NCBI RefSeq assembly: GCF_028858725.1
Contig: NC_084782.1
Location: forward strand, 434,001 to 498,000
Direction of reading: 5' to 3'
DNA length: 64,000 bases
From: Colius striatus
Taxonomy: Eukaryota; Chordata; Aves; Coliiformes; Coliidae
In this document: positions 46,201 to 57,689 of the stretch, one piece after another
Layout of the letters: each line of letters begins with the position of its first letter
How positions within the stretch are numbered: the stretch's first letter is position 1
The notes under the pieces: generated by a model
Databases searched by the model: none
What the model was told of the DNA's origin: nothing
The model's input: the letters and a program-made list of their open reading frames with translations, nothing else
Translations under genes and position numbers: made by a program

Positions 46201-49200
46201 CACCAGCCCCCCCAGGCCCTTTCCCTGCAGCAGTTTCCAGCCCCTCTGCCCCAGCCTGGAGCTGCCTGGCCTTGGGGTGGCCCCAGTGTATCTGAGCAGA
46301 AGATGAGCCACTTCTGTAGAATTTCAGGTCAAGGAGTTACTGCTACAGGGGAGAAGGCAGCTCTTTTCTCAATAGACAAGAGAAGAGGAAGAATCAGAAG
46401 GGTTCCTGTGTCTCTCCCCAGCACGCCTGCCTCCCACACAGCCTCAGCCCACTGCCTCATTCCCACAGGAGCCCCTTCACCCTTTGACCCTCAGTGTCAA
46501 GCAGCATCTTTGCTTCTCCCTCAGGCTCTGCTTTTCTCAGGGATCAGGGGAGGCAGGCCAGTGCTCTCACACAGAGCACCAACAGGGTGAACTCTCACTG
46601 CAAAGGCTTGTCCACAGTCACACCACAAGCACGTGCTGCTGCAGAGACCTGAAGCCTCCAGCTGACTCAATCCTGTAAATGCTGTGGCACTCAGGCAGGA
46701 GAAAAGTGAGGAACTGAAGCAGCAACAGGGAAGGCAAGAGAGACAGAAGGGGATGAGGAGCCCAGAGTATCTCTGTAAGGAGAGGAATCTCTGGGGAAGG
46801 AAAAGAGCACCAAGAAACAAGGGAACAGAAACTGGTGACTATGGGCAATCAAAAACAATGTGAATGCCATTGCTAGGACCCTAAATGGATGTTTGACAGA
46901 GAGCAGCTCCCTCATGCAAAAAGACAAGCTCTACATTGATGTTAGAAGTATCAGATGGGACAGGGTGAGCAAGGCAATTGTTACTGGGTAGACTGAGCTA
47001 TTCCTACTGTGTGTAAATCCCCCTCAGGGCCCCAGGCAAGCAGGGAAGCATGTGGTGGCTCCCAGACACATCACAGCAGGCACTTGAGACAACAAGGAAG
47101 CTGTTCATTGTGAGCATCCCACATCCTGCCTCCAAGAAAAAACCCTCCCAAGATTTCCTTTGCAGCACTGGGAAAACATCTGAGAGCTTTTGATCTCCTC
47201 CTTGAGAAGACAGGGAGATGAAAGGAATGAGCAAGACCTAAAGGAAGGTTGTTAGTGTACAGAGCCCCAAAAATGGGTAACAAAAGCAAGAGAGTGAGCC
47301 ACACATCCTGTAGTGTCAGCAGGGCAAGGGTCCCCAGGGAATCCCCACAGTCTGGATGGACACTGACATGATCATGAGCTATTTGCACACCTCTCACTGT
47401 AATTTTTTCCCCTGAGGCATCTAAATAATAGTTACAGGAGCCTTTCCAAGACAAACCAGACCCCTGCCAGGGGAAAGAGAAGCCTGAGGCATGATCTGGA
47501 TGGAGTGCACCCTTAGGGAGTTTGCAGGTGACACCAAGCTGGTGTCAATCTGTTCGAGGGTAGGGAAGCTTCACAGAGAGATGTAGAGAGGCTGGATGGT
47601 TGGGCCAAGGCCAATGCCATGAGTTTCAATAAAGCCAAGGGCTGGGTCCTGCCTTTTGGCTACAACAGGCCCCAGCGGTGCTACAGGCTTGGGGAGGAGT
47701 GGCTGGAAGCTGCCAGGCACAGAGGGACCTGGAGTGTTGGTTGAACAGGAGCCAGCAGCGTGCCCAGGTGGGCAAGAAAGCCAAGGGCATCCTGGCCTGT
47801 GTCAGGAACAGTGTTGTCAGCAGGAGCAGGGAGGGGATCATTCCCCTGTGCTCAGCTTTGGTGGGGCTGCACCTCCAATACTGTGTCCAGTTCTGGGCCC
47901 CTCTCTACAGGAAGGACATGGAGGTGCTGGAGAGGCTCCACAGGCAGCTGCCAAGCTGGGAAAGGATTTGGAGCACAGCTGAAGGATCTGGGGCTGTTGA
48001 GCTTGAAAAAAAGAAGGCTCAGGGGAGACCTTCTGGCTCTCTGCAACTACCTGAAAGGAAGCTGTAGCCAGGTGGGGGTTGATCCCTGGTAACAGGCAAT
48101 AGGACAAGAGGAAACAGCCTCAGGTTGCACCAGGGGAGGTTCAGACTGGATGTGAGGAGGAATTTCTGTGCTGCCAGGGCTGTCAGGCATTGGAACAGCT
48201 GCCCAGGGAGCTGCTGGAGTCACCGTCCCTGGAGGGGTTTCAGAGCTGGGTGGGTGTTGCACTGAGGGCAATGGGCTGGTGGCTGATGGGGCTGGGACAG
48301 AGGCTGCACTCCATGGGCTGAAAGGGCTCTGCCAGCTGAAACCACTCTGTGATTCTATGTGCTACTGAGGAAACAAGCACTGCAAATTAGGCATCAAATT
48401 AACACCAATTTCATCTTGTAGGAAAGAGAGGGCTATGCCTCAGGGCAGGGGAAAAGTCACTGCACACTCTTCTACCTCAGTGCAGCCACCACCTGCAATC
48501 CCACAGACAGCCCCAGCTCCAACTCTCAGATAAAAACCTCCCAAAAATGTCAGAAACCACAACACCAGTGGAAAACATGACTTGAAGTGAGGCTTCAGCT
48601 ACCAGTAGTCACTCTGGACTGGGCTGGGTGTTACCATCAAACAAAAGCCCTCTGTTCCCTGTTGCCACCACCTGCAGCCTCTCCAGCAGGAGCCTGACTC
48701 CACAGTGAGCTGGGGAGAACTGAGCCCTGAGAAGCTGGTTCTCACTATGTGACTGTTAAGAACATCCTCATCCCACTCCCAGAAGAGAGAAACCCACCAC
48801 CCTGCCTGCCTGTGGCCCCTTCCAGGGGTCCAGCTATGACTCAGGGATGGAAAGTGGTAGAAAAAACAGAGAAGTGTAACTAATTGAAGGCCAGTTGTGA
48901 AGGGGCTGATGAAAGTTTATGAACTGAAGCCTGAAGCTGGAATCTCATTGCTGGCTGAACAGACTGACCACCAAACACTCCTGCTTTGGATACAGGCCTC
49001 CTCTGATCTTCTAGATCAGCACTCAGTGAAGCCAGAGTTCAAACACTGGCCATAAAAGGTCTTCTGAACTCTTGACATTTTCACACAAGACAAAGGCTGT
49101 GCAAGAGAAGTGGAGAGGGAGTCTGCTCCCTCTGCAAACACACACAGCAACCTTCCCCTGGCATGTGCAGATAAGCCCAGTTCCCATGGCACTGCCTGGG

Positions 49201-52200
49201 TCAGGACACATGCTGCAGCAAGGCAGCAGGGCTTTAGTTCAGATCAAAGAAAGGTGTTGGGGCATAAGGAGCAAGGAGAGAAGGGAAATGAGGTTATTGG
49301 CAGGAGCCACAGCCATTCAGGAAACTGAAGCAATTTCTATGGAGCTTCAAAAAGAGCAAGAAAGACCAAAACCCTTTTCTCACTGTGAGAAGCCTCTTCT
49401 GAGGGCTGTGTCCTGTAGCACAAAACCACCTGACAGACAGTTAAAGCAAAAATAAAGGGAGAAAGGGTGAGAATGGCTACAAAAGCTGCAGAGGAGACTC
49501 CTGTTCTGCTCCAGAACCTGCTCAAAACTGAGCCACTTTCTAAGCCCAGCACTAGCTCCTCATAACCACGTTGCTATAGTACATCCCAGCTGTAACTACC
49601 CAAACTGATCAGGCTCTTTTCCAGCTCAGCATTAGGGTACCTCATACCTTTTTCCTTTTTCTGGATGAACCCTCAGCCAGGCTGCTCTTTTTATCTCTTT
49701 CAGTTCCTGTTGCTGCCACCTCCTCTTCCTCCTCTTCTGGAATGAGGCTGTATTTGGTACCTCCAGGCTGCATGAAGCATTCCTTGGCAAAATGACCTGT
49801 AAAATAGTGTTTGAAGGATCAACACCCCCTGCTTTTTATTAATCATAACCTCCCCCATTCCTGCATTTCAGACACCTGAAGTGCTGCAAGTGTGGTTTTA
49901 TTATTAGCCACCATAAAAGAATTCACACTGGACATTTTTGTCCTGGCATTTCAGCCTGATTAAACAAGCCAGGGAGCAAACACAACCCAGGCCATTGTGG
50001 AAAGATCAGTCAGGCAAAAACTAAGCCAACAGGGTAATTGGTAGAAACATATCTGTGCAAGGGCTTTGGCAGCATGGAAAGGGAGTAAAATTGGTGTGAA
50101 AGGCTAAAAGAGAACAAGGCCACAAATACAGAGGCAATAATCTCACCCTGGTTCTACCTTTTCTGCTCTGGAGACATCAAGGTTGACCTCCTGCCAGCTG
50201 TAGGTGAAAGCACAGGCAGCATAACATCTGCCTGCCTGCTCTGAGTGGACATCATCATGAAAAGTAGACTGGAAACACACAGTTTAAAGTGTTGGAGGTT
50301 CTTTAGAATGGTATTTTACAGATTGTGGTGGTTAAGTAACAGAGAACCATGTCCACTATTCACCTTGTACAGAGCAACATTAACTCCAGCTAAACAATGT
50401 TATAAAGCAAGCAGGTGCAGCAAAAATTCCACCTACAAATCAAGGCCCTGCTTTATGCCTCAGCACCCTGCAAAAAGCTACTGCAGAGGCACCACAGCAA
50501 CTCAGCTTCCTACTGCTGAGCTAAGCAAAACACAAACACCTCACCAGGTTAGAAAATAACCCACCTTTCTTTCAGCTCACAGCTAACACTGTGCTTCCCA
50601 ACCCCTGGCCACAAACTGCCACTGATAAAGGTGTTTATGTCTTCAAATGCATGACTGGGACAAGACCTCAGCTGTAAGACATTAAAACAAACACTGCCAG
50701 AAGGGAACCTGTGCTGGACCTGGACCCAAGAGAAAGGTTCTTCCCAGGAAGCTCAAGTCTGAAAGGAGTTCAGCTAAGTGTTGCCTTTTCACAACAGGTG
50801 ATAGAAAATGGAGTTCTCCTCTAAAAGAGGCACCTGGAAGCAAGATCCAGCCCTTACACACAACTGTGAGACATGCTGATGTAATCCTATCTCCAGAATG
50901 AGGCTACACCTGCTACAACAGGCAGCCCTGCATGGACATACCTTTGCAACCACATTTCTTGCACACAGTGTTGAGGACAGCTTCAAGTGTGATCTTCTGG
51001 CTCGTGTAGTCTCTGAAGGTGCGTTTTTTCCTCTCATCCTGACTGGAAAGAGAAAGGACAGTTCCAGTTTCAATCCAGCCTCCCCTTTAACCCTGTGTGT
51101 TTACAAGAGACATAAGCTAAACATAAGAGGGGTTTTTGTTGCTCTAAAAACACCACTTCATCAGGTAAATCAAAGAAGGGAGCTGAGCAGCTGCATTAGA
51201 AGGGTATCAGCTGCCACCTTCTGCTTGTGAGAGTGACTGAGTACTCTCTACCCAAACCACACAAAGGGAGGGAGCTGCAGGTCTGTCCTTTGTGGCAACA
51301 CCTGTCTGTGTATGTGAATAAACCAACACATGGACTTAAAATCATAGAATCACAGAGTGGTTTCAGCTGGGAGAGCCCTTTCAGCCCATGGAGTGCAGCC
51401 TCTGTCCAGCCCATCAGCCACCAGCCCATTGCCCTCAGTGCAACACCCACCCAGCTCTGAAACCCCTCCAGGGACGGTGACTCCAGCAGCTCCCTGGGCA
51501 GCTGTTCCAGTGCCTGACAGCCCTGGCAGCACAGAAATTCCTCCTCACATCCAGCACTGGCCTTCTTGGACACCTGGGCATGCTGCTGGCTCCTGTTCAA
51601 CCACCACTTCAGGTCCCTCTGTGCCTGGCAGCTTCCAGCCACTCCTCCCCAAGCCTGTAGCACTGCTGGGGGTTGTTGTGGCCCAAGTGCAGGACCCAGC
51701 CCTTGGCCTTATTGAAACTCATGGCACTGGCCTTGGCCCAACCATGCAGCCTCTCTAGATCTCTCTGTGAAGCTTCCCTACCCTCAAGCAGATCAACAGT
51801 TCCACCCAGCTTGGTGTCACCTGCAAACTCCCTAAGGGTGCACTCACTCCCCTCATCCAGAACCTGTGCAGCATGAAGCCATTTGATTTCACTTGCAAGA
51901 GACATCACAAGAAAGAAACTGAAGTAGATAAGGAAGCTCTGAAACATCCAAGCAGTTTGAGATTTAGTTTGTGAAAGTGAGACAAACCCCCAGCTGGAAT
52001 GAAGGCTTCTTCCAGCACAAACACAAGGCCATCACAAGGCAGGAATGAAACTCCTGCTGAGGTGTGAAGGGCTGGAACTCACTGCAGCCTCCCCTAGCTC
52101 CTGCCTGCCTCTGGGCAGCAAAACCAAGGGACTGCCTTCCCTCAGCCCTGCACATCACCCTCCAAAGGAGAAGGGGTCTGGAGAATAAGGATGGCAGGGG

Positions 52201-55200
52201 AGCAGGAAGGGAACAAGCTGGCAGCAGCAACCTGTCTGATGTAGTTGATTCCATTCAGTAGATTTACCTACTCAAGGGAAACGTTGTTTGGATCAAGGTC
52301 CTTTCCTGTGCCTTGGTTAACAACCTTCATGGAGAGTGAAAGCTTCAGTTTGTCATCTTTCATCTGGCAGGGGAAGATATGGAACAAGAGCAAATGACAA
52401 TGATGTTAATTAATACACAGTGTCTGGAGGAAGGAAACTGTTGGTTAGCAGAGAACAGCCCCCCAAAAGATACTACATGAAAGTGCTTTTATTCCACTAC
52501 TGTGCAGCTGCATGTGGAGTATTCCAGCTTCTGTTAAGCAGATAGCTCACAAACAAAACAAGCTCAAACTGTAGGTGCATTCAGATGAGCATCCTGCTTT
52601 CAGCATGACCCCAAGAGCTGTGGAAGCAAGTGCCTGTTTAGAAGCTTTGCCACCATTCTCAAATCATCCACCCCCAAGACATTTCCCCCTGGCTCAGTAC
52701 TGGGGCTGACTTGCATCCTCAAACCAGACCTGCTTGTCCTTTTTCCCCAGTTTGAGCCTCTTCTGAGATTAAAATGTTTTAAGTGTCTCCATTAGGGGTT
52801 TGCTCTTCCTGAATCCTAGGAAGTCCCTGGCTGTCCTCGCTTCAGAAGCAAGAGCAAAAGTTGTATGTTTGGGGTTTTCTTACAGCTTTCTGCCTTTTCA
52901 GCAATGCTGCTGCTGGGGTTGGACTGGATCATCAATAAAGGTCCCTCCCAACCCTCACCATGCTGTGATTCTATGGAGGTATTGCTGGTTTGTTTATGGC
53001 ACCCATGCAGTTACTGACAGGTAAATGTAATGAACCCTTCTGCTGCCCACCTCCCTGACCTGCTTCTGCCCCTACAGCAAAGGGGTCAGGAGCCCAACAG
53101 CTGTGTTCAGAGAAAAGAAACCAGCAGCTTCACAGAAGCTTATGCAACCAGAAATGAACATCAATAGCACAGACAGCTAAAAAGAATCTGCAAAGCTTTT
53201 CATATAGTGAGTAAGACCAAGTTCCTCAACCCATTCCCCTTATCTCAGTTAAATTTAAGTCCCTGTTTTGCACATCAACCTGATGATGTTGTCTCCAAAT
53301 AAAGGACAACTGCAAAGTACTCATGGCCCAGTCCTGTGCTTGGAATCACAGAACCCCCTTGTGTTGAAATGGAACTGTTTGTGTTCCAGCTTCATCCCAT
53401 CACCCCTTGTCCTGTCACTGGAGACCACAGAAAAAAGTGCTGCCCCAACCTCCTGACACCCACCAGTGAGATATTTGTAACTTTTAATGAGCTCTCCCCT
53501 CAGTCTCCTCTTCCCCAGGCTGAACAGCCCCAGGTCCCACAGCCTTTCCTTGTATAAAAGATGCTCCATCCCCTCAGCATCTTGGTGTCCCTGCACTGGC
53601 CTCTCTCCAGCAGTTCCCTGTCCCTCTGCAGCTGGGGAGCCCAGAACTGCCACAGGACTCCAGATGAGGCCTCAGCAGGACAGAGCAGAGGGGGAGCAGA
53701 ACCTCCCTTGACCTGCTGCCCACACTCTTCTTGCTGCCCCCAGGCTGCCATTGGCTTCTTGCCCACGAGGGCACGTTGCTGCTCATGGTCAGTTTATTCT
53801 CACCCAGCACTGCCAGGTCTGTCTCTGCAGAGTTGCTCTCCAGCAGGGCACCCCCAGCCTGTCCTGGTGCAGGGGGTTGTTCCTCCCCAACTGCAGGACT
53901 CTGCCCTTGCCCTTGTTGCACCTCAGCAGGTTCCTCTGTGCCCAGCTCTCAGCCTGCCCAGCTCTCACTGACTGGCAGCTCAGCCTCTGGGCAATCAGCC
54001 AGTGCTCCCAGTTTGGTGCCAGCAGGGAACTCACTGAGGGTCCCTCTGTCCCCTCATCCAGGTGGTTGATGAAGATGTTGAACCAGACTGGCCCCAGAAC
54101 CCATCCCTGTGGAACCCCACTGGCCACAGGCCTCACACTCCATTCTGTGCCATTGATCCCCAGCCTCTGGGCTCTGTCATTCAGCCAGTTCTTGATCTAC
54201 CTCACCTCCTCATCCACTGTGCAACCTGGAACTGAGTGTTTCCACCTTGATCCCAACAGAATACACTCAGCCTGTTTGTTTCCATGGCTCACCAGAGCAG
54301 AACCTTTAGATTGTGTGCCCAGTGATGTTTAAAAGCAGATGACATGCCCATTGTCCCATCTTCTGCAGAGGAAACAGCAGTGCAGGTTGGAGGGGCAAAA
54401 CCAAATGTGTCATGCTCTTACTTCTAAATAAGCAAAGAAAATGCTGCTCTGTTGTCTCTGGGGCCATGATTCACCACCACTCATACTTTCTTGAAAACAA
54501 ACATCTCAGCTCCTCAAAGGGTTGAACTGTGTGTCAGCTCTTATACCATGGGATCCTCTCAAATTGCTCCTTTAGCCCCCAAACCACCCCCTTAAGGTGA
54601 TACAAGGGCTGCACAGGGGAAAAGGGGAAACACTTAGTTGCTTTTAAATCAAAAGCTTTTACAAAGTCCCTTTGCCTGAACCACACTGTTGCATATCACA
54701 GAAGTGAGGTGCCCAAAGTCACATCTGGAGGTAAAGAGAGTTCACCTGAGGATAAACCACTGCCCCTTGAACACCCCCAGAGGACAGGAACAGGCTGCCT
54801 CTGTGCACAGGTGCTCCCAGAGGCTTTGCAGTGTGCTTTATCTACACAGCACTAAAGAAAACAATAGCTAACCTTACCTCCTTTCCAATCAGCTTCACCC
54901 AGACTTTGTCACCAACATCCACTATCTCTGAGGGTTTATCCACAGGGCAGGAGGACATGTGAGTCCTATGGACAAGGCCTGCTCATGGTTTTGGAAGAGA
55001 AGAAAGGGTTAAAAATGAAAGCCAAGTTTCCCCTGCATCTCAGTTTTGCCCTGTAGGGCAGCAGCCTCCAAAGTGGGGTGGGTGTGAGATAATCCTTTGG
55101 GCTGTGGGAAGGAAACAGTCTTGTATTTTACCTCTTTGTATTTCACACTTGGACTCGGTTCAATTGGTTTGTATTTGCATGTTTGTATTTAACAAAAGCA

Positions 55201-57020
55201 ATTTACAGCCCCCCTCCACCTTTGTAACTGAAACAACAACAAATAGTCACAGAGTCACAGCATGCTGGGGGTTGGAAGGGACTTTTAGAGCTCATCCAGC
55301 CCAATTCCCCTGCCAAAGCAGCTCCCACCTAGATCAGGTCACACAGGAACGTGTCCAGGTGGGTTTGGAAGAGCTCCAGAGAAGGAGCCTCCACTGCAGG
55401 TGAGAAGCAACTACTTGCATCAACCACACATGTAAAAGCTCACCAAGATCTGCTCCAAATGAACCCCAAAAAGCAGGTGTCCAAAGCAAACTTTGGTGCT
55501 CAAAGTACCAGGTGCCCAATGGCAAAGTGTAGCAGGTCCTGCCTGTCCTCTGGGGCAAGCCCAGGCACCAAAGCTGCAGGAGCCCATTTCATGCATCAGC
55601 AACACTTTGAGTCATGGCTGTCTGGATGTGCTGCCCCTGCAAGCTCACACAGTCCCCACACTGGATGTTCAACTCCCATGAACGATGCTGGGTGACAGGG
55701 AGGACAAATATGAGAACACACCTTCCTGCTGCAGCCCTGCTCCCACCCCAGAGCTCTGAAGGGAATGGGCACCTGAGGAGCAGTGAAAGGGATGTTTGTG
55801 GGTACATCAGCACCTGACACAACACCCACTGAAAATCCCTTTTGCTCCACTTCAGTGCCTACTTTTTGCTTCAACTCAGTTGGACTGGATGGTCTCTAGA
55901 GGTCCCTTCCAACCCCTCCCATTCTGTGACTGTGATCTCTTTTGCCTCACTTCAGGGTCTCCTTTTGCCTCACTCCAGGGCCTCCCTTTGCCTCACTCCA
56001 GGGTCTTTATTTAACTCATTTCTATTGGTCATAAGAGAAATAAGCTGGGCAAGTTCTCTAATTCTAAAAAGTTTCTCTAGTTTGCCCAGGGCCTTAAAAT
56101 GAGTCTCTAAAACACCCTGAAGGTATCAAGAAGCCCTCTGAGGCTTTGCTATTCATGCAAACATACAGTCACATTCTAAGAACTTCCTAAGAACCTCAAC
56201 TCCTTCCTCACACAGGGAAACACCCACTTTCCTCAGCTGTGTCCAAACCCCAGCTCTCAGAGCAACTGCCTGACTCACCATGAAACCAGCCCTGAAGAAA
56301 AGAAGAGAAACAAACCTTGTTTCCTGCAGCCAGGGATTTTGATAAATGCCCCATATTCTGTCACTGTGGCAACCTGGGAAGGAAATCAACAGGACACCCC
56401 TCACAAATGATTCACTTTCCAACCCCACACCAGAGAATGCACAGAAACCCTCCACAGTTCTACTGTCATAGGATCAGAGAATCACTATGCTTGGAAAAGA
56501 CCTTTAGGATCATCAAGACCAAGCCCTCCCCTCACCCTGCCCAGCCCAGCACTAACCCACAGCCCTCAGCACCTCAGCTCCAGGGCTCTGGGATCCCTCC
56601 AGGGCTGGGCACTCCCCCAGCTCCCTGGGCAGCCTGGCACAGGGGCTGACACCCCTCTCAGGGAAAAAGTCCTTCCTAAAAGAAGAATTTTCTTTCCTTC
56701 AATTGTAGGTTTGAAGGCAGATCAGACACTGCAATACTGGGTAAGTCTGGAGGGAGTGAGAGCAGCCAAGCACTCCAGGCTGTGCAGGGAAACATCCTGG
56801 GTGCATCTATGTGTATGTGCACAAACATAGAGACACGTATCCAAACATGTGTGTGTAGATGTGGTAGAGAATTGTCAGTCATCCAACCTCTCACTGAACT
56901 GAAAAGGGGCAGAGAAGGACATTCAGGGCTGTAAGTTCCCTCACAGGCAGCAGCTCTGCACACCTCGCCCTGGAAGATGGTGTAGAGCTCAGGCAGTGCC
57001 TCCATCATTGCAGGCTTCAT
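40272..57020 (-). CDS. ZCCHC17: ZCCHC17 (pNO40), S1-domain and CCHC zinc-knuckle RNA-binding protein
   Basis: Nucleolar and ribosome-associated RNA-binding protein. Seven coding exons on the minus strand: 57020-56964, 56373-56316, 54978-54878, 52363-52272, 51042-50942, 49796-49648 and 40451-40272. They are phase-compatible with GT/AG borders and give 245 aa (human 241). The S1 RNA-binding domain covers about residues 15-88 ([41 protein letters not shown]). The zinc knuckle C-x2-C-x4-H-x4-C is Cys130, Cys133, His138, Cys143. It is followed by an acidic run, basic KRKK clusters, a Ser/Asp/Glu-rich segment and a polylysine C-terminus, as in the human protein. The start [13 protein letters not shown] differs from human at the extreme N-terminus, and a second ATG lies four codons on. 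The exon holding the ATG likely begins at 57050. It shares a promoter with SNRNP40 and converges with FABP3. Introns are heavily populated by CR1. Confidence 0.96.
40566..40934 (+). mobile_element. CR1 LINE with an internal 63-bp tandem duplication
   Basis: Plus-strand CR1 lying just upstream of ZCCHC17's last exon in gene terms (intron 6). The segment GGCTGCAGCTCCAGGGCTGT to ACACTGAGG is present in about 2.4 tandem copies (40567-40720), whereas related copies (e.g. 1870-1966) have one. A short minus-strand CR1-tail-like piece (40530-40562) precedes it. Confidence 0.85.
40935..41490 (-). mobile_element. CR1 LINE interrupted by a nested plus-strand CR1 tail
   Basis: Minus-strand CR1 sequence (GAATCATCTCAGTTGGAAAA, then CTAACCCATGGCCCTCAG) is split by about 75 bp of plus-strand CR1 3' end (about 41097-41172, CAAGATCTTGTGAGGTCC to ATTCTGTGATTCTGTGA). 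It resumes with the TCCCTGGGCAG, CTTGTCCTGTCACTTGTGAC and CTCTTCTCCAGGCTCAAC blocks. Located in ZCCHC17 intron 6. Confidence 0.85.
41897..42246 (-). mobile_element. CR1 LINE, truncated
   Basis: Tail at CAGAATGGTGGGGCTGGAAG, then GTGTCCAGGTGGGGTTGGAA, CAGCACCAAAGGACTTGC and the CATCACCCCTTGTCCTGGCA block. Confidence 0.87.
42606..42850 (+). mobile_element. CR1 LINE 3' fragment
   Basis: From AGAAGCTGGAACACAACAAG through GAGGTGAGGGAGCCCTGG to a 3' end at AGCACTGTGATCACTGG. Head-to-head, about 0.36 kb from the minus-strand copy at 41897-42246. Confidence 0.87.
43677..44665 (-). mobile_element. CR1 LINE, ~0.9 kb, with nested plus-strand CR1 tail
   Basis: A long minus-strand copy reaching into the CAGCCAGTGCTCCCAGTTTG block, the end of the reverse-transcriptase region. 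About 100 bp (about 43996-44098), including a plus-strand tail GGGCTGGATGATCTCCAAAG to GAGTCTATGA, interrupts it between the CCACCCTTTAGGTACC and ATCAGCCCTGATAAGG blocks. Confidence 0.88.
45565..46288 (-). mobile_element. CR1 LINE, 5'-truncated
   Basis: Close relative of the copy at 1528-2408, in reverse. Its 3' end is at TGAATTGTTTGGGTTGGAAA, followed by the CAGCCCTGCCCTCACCCTGC and TGTCCCTGTGGCAGTGAGTG blocks. Confidence 0.9.
46290..47485. other. ZCCHC17 intron 6, unique sequence
   Basis: Ordinary AT-balanced intronic DNA. No exon, RNA gene or repeat family was recognised. Confidence 0.4.
47487..48358 (+). mobile_element. CR1 LINE, different subfamily
   Basis: Plus-strand copy with GCAGGTGACACCAAGCTGG, TGTCCAGTTCTGGGCCCC, AGGAATTTCTGTGCTGCC and a 3' end at CTCTGTGATTCTATG. 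Its body differs from the GTGACAGGACAAGGGG group and pairs with the copy at 51341-51880. Confidence 0.9.
48360..49620. other. ZCCHC17 intron 6, proximal part
   Basis: Unique intronic DNA before the exon at 49648-49796. Nothing further was recognised. Confidence 0.4.
51341..51880 (-). mobile_element. CR1 LINE with internal deletion
   Basis: Begins at the tail AATCATAGAATCACAGAGTG and shares CAGGGACGGTGACTCCAGC and CTCATGGCACTGGCCTTGG with the copy at 47487-48358. The middle is missing, since the TTCCTCCTCACATCCAG block joins straight to GGCCTTCTTGG. In ZCCHC17 intron 4. Confidence 0.88.
52916..52976 (+). mobile_element. CR1 LINE 3' tail
   Basis: About 60 bp: GGGGTTGGACTGGATCATC, then GGTCCCTCCCAACC and CTGTGATTCTATGG. 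Confidence 0.85.
53341..54230 (-). mobile_element. CR1 LINE keeping part of the reverse-transcriptase region
   Basis: A minus-strand copy of about 0.9 kb. On the minus strand its upstream end still encodes a recognisable non-LTR reverse-transcriptase stretch, [20 protein letters not shown], followed by the [15 protein letters not shown] block. It lacks the rest of ORF2, so it is an inactive 5'-truncated copy. In ZCCHC17 intron 3. Confidence 0.92.
55248..55400 (-). mobile_element. CR1 LINE 3' fragment
   Basis: About 150 bp: AGTCACAGAGTCACAGCATG, CATCCAGCCCAATTCCCCTG and AGGAACGTGTCCAGGTGGG. Confidence 0.85.
55872..55938 (+). mobile_element. CR1 LINE 3' tail
   Basis: TTGGACTGGATGGTCTCTAG, then GGTCCCTTCCAACCCC and ATTCTGTGACTGTGA. 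A triplicated TTTGCCTCACTCCAGGG motif follows at about 55939-56005. Confidence 0.85.
56466..56675 (-). mobile_element. CR1 LINE 3' fragment
   Basis: Tail AGGATCAGAGAATCACTATG, then the CCTCACCCTGCCCAGCCC and GACACCCCTCTCAGGGAAA blocks. In ZCCHC17 intron 1. Confidence 0.87.
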
Positions 57021-57144
57021 GGGATCCAGGGCACAGACACTCCAACCTTCCTGCCAACACCAGTTATGTTCACCTCAGGCTGCACAAGGGCAGAGAGAAG
57101 CCTTGAAAAGAAATGGCAATTGTGATTATTCCAACTTGAGTCAG

Positions 57145-57680
57145 AATGACAGAATCATTTCAGTTTGAAAAGCCCCTGAAGCTGCTGCAGTCCCAGCCCT
57201 GCCCTCACCCTGCCCAGCCCAGCACTGACCCACAGCCCTCAGCACCTCAGCTCCAGGGCTCTGGGATCCCTCCAGGGCTGGGCACTGCCCCAGCTCCCTG
57301 GGCAGCCTGGCACAGGGGCTGACACCCCTCTCAGGGAAACAGTTCTGCCTTAGCTCCAACCTCAGCCTTCCCTGGGGCAACTGCAGCCCATTGCCTCTTG
57401 TCCTGTCACTTCGGAGCAGAGACCAACCCCCAGCTCCCTGCAGCCTCCTGTCAGAGAGTTATGCTGTCTTCTCTCAGCCTCCTCAACACCCCCATTCCCT
57501 CAGCCCCTCCCCAGCCCCTTGTGCTCCAGCCCCTTCCCCAGCTCTGTGCCCGGCTCTGGCCACGCTGCAGCCCCTCAGTGTCCCTGTGGCAGTGAGTGAG
57601 GGGCCCAGCACTGACACAGCCCTGGAGCTGCAGCCTCCCCAGGGCCCAGCACAGGGGACAATCCCTGCCCTGCTCCTGTC
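57145..57680 (-). mobile_element. CR1 LINE abutting the bidirectional promoter
   Basis: Minus-strand copy beginning at AGAATGACAGAATCATTTC and running to CAGCACAGGGGACAATCCC. CpG-rich promoter sequence starts right after it. Confidence 0.9.
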
Positions 57681-57689
57681 GCAGGCAGC

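Noticed and set aside
53789-54136. Reverse-transcriptase-like open frame
   Set aside because: It is a piece of a 5'-truncated CR1 LINE, not an independent gene.
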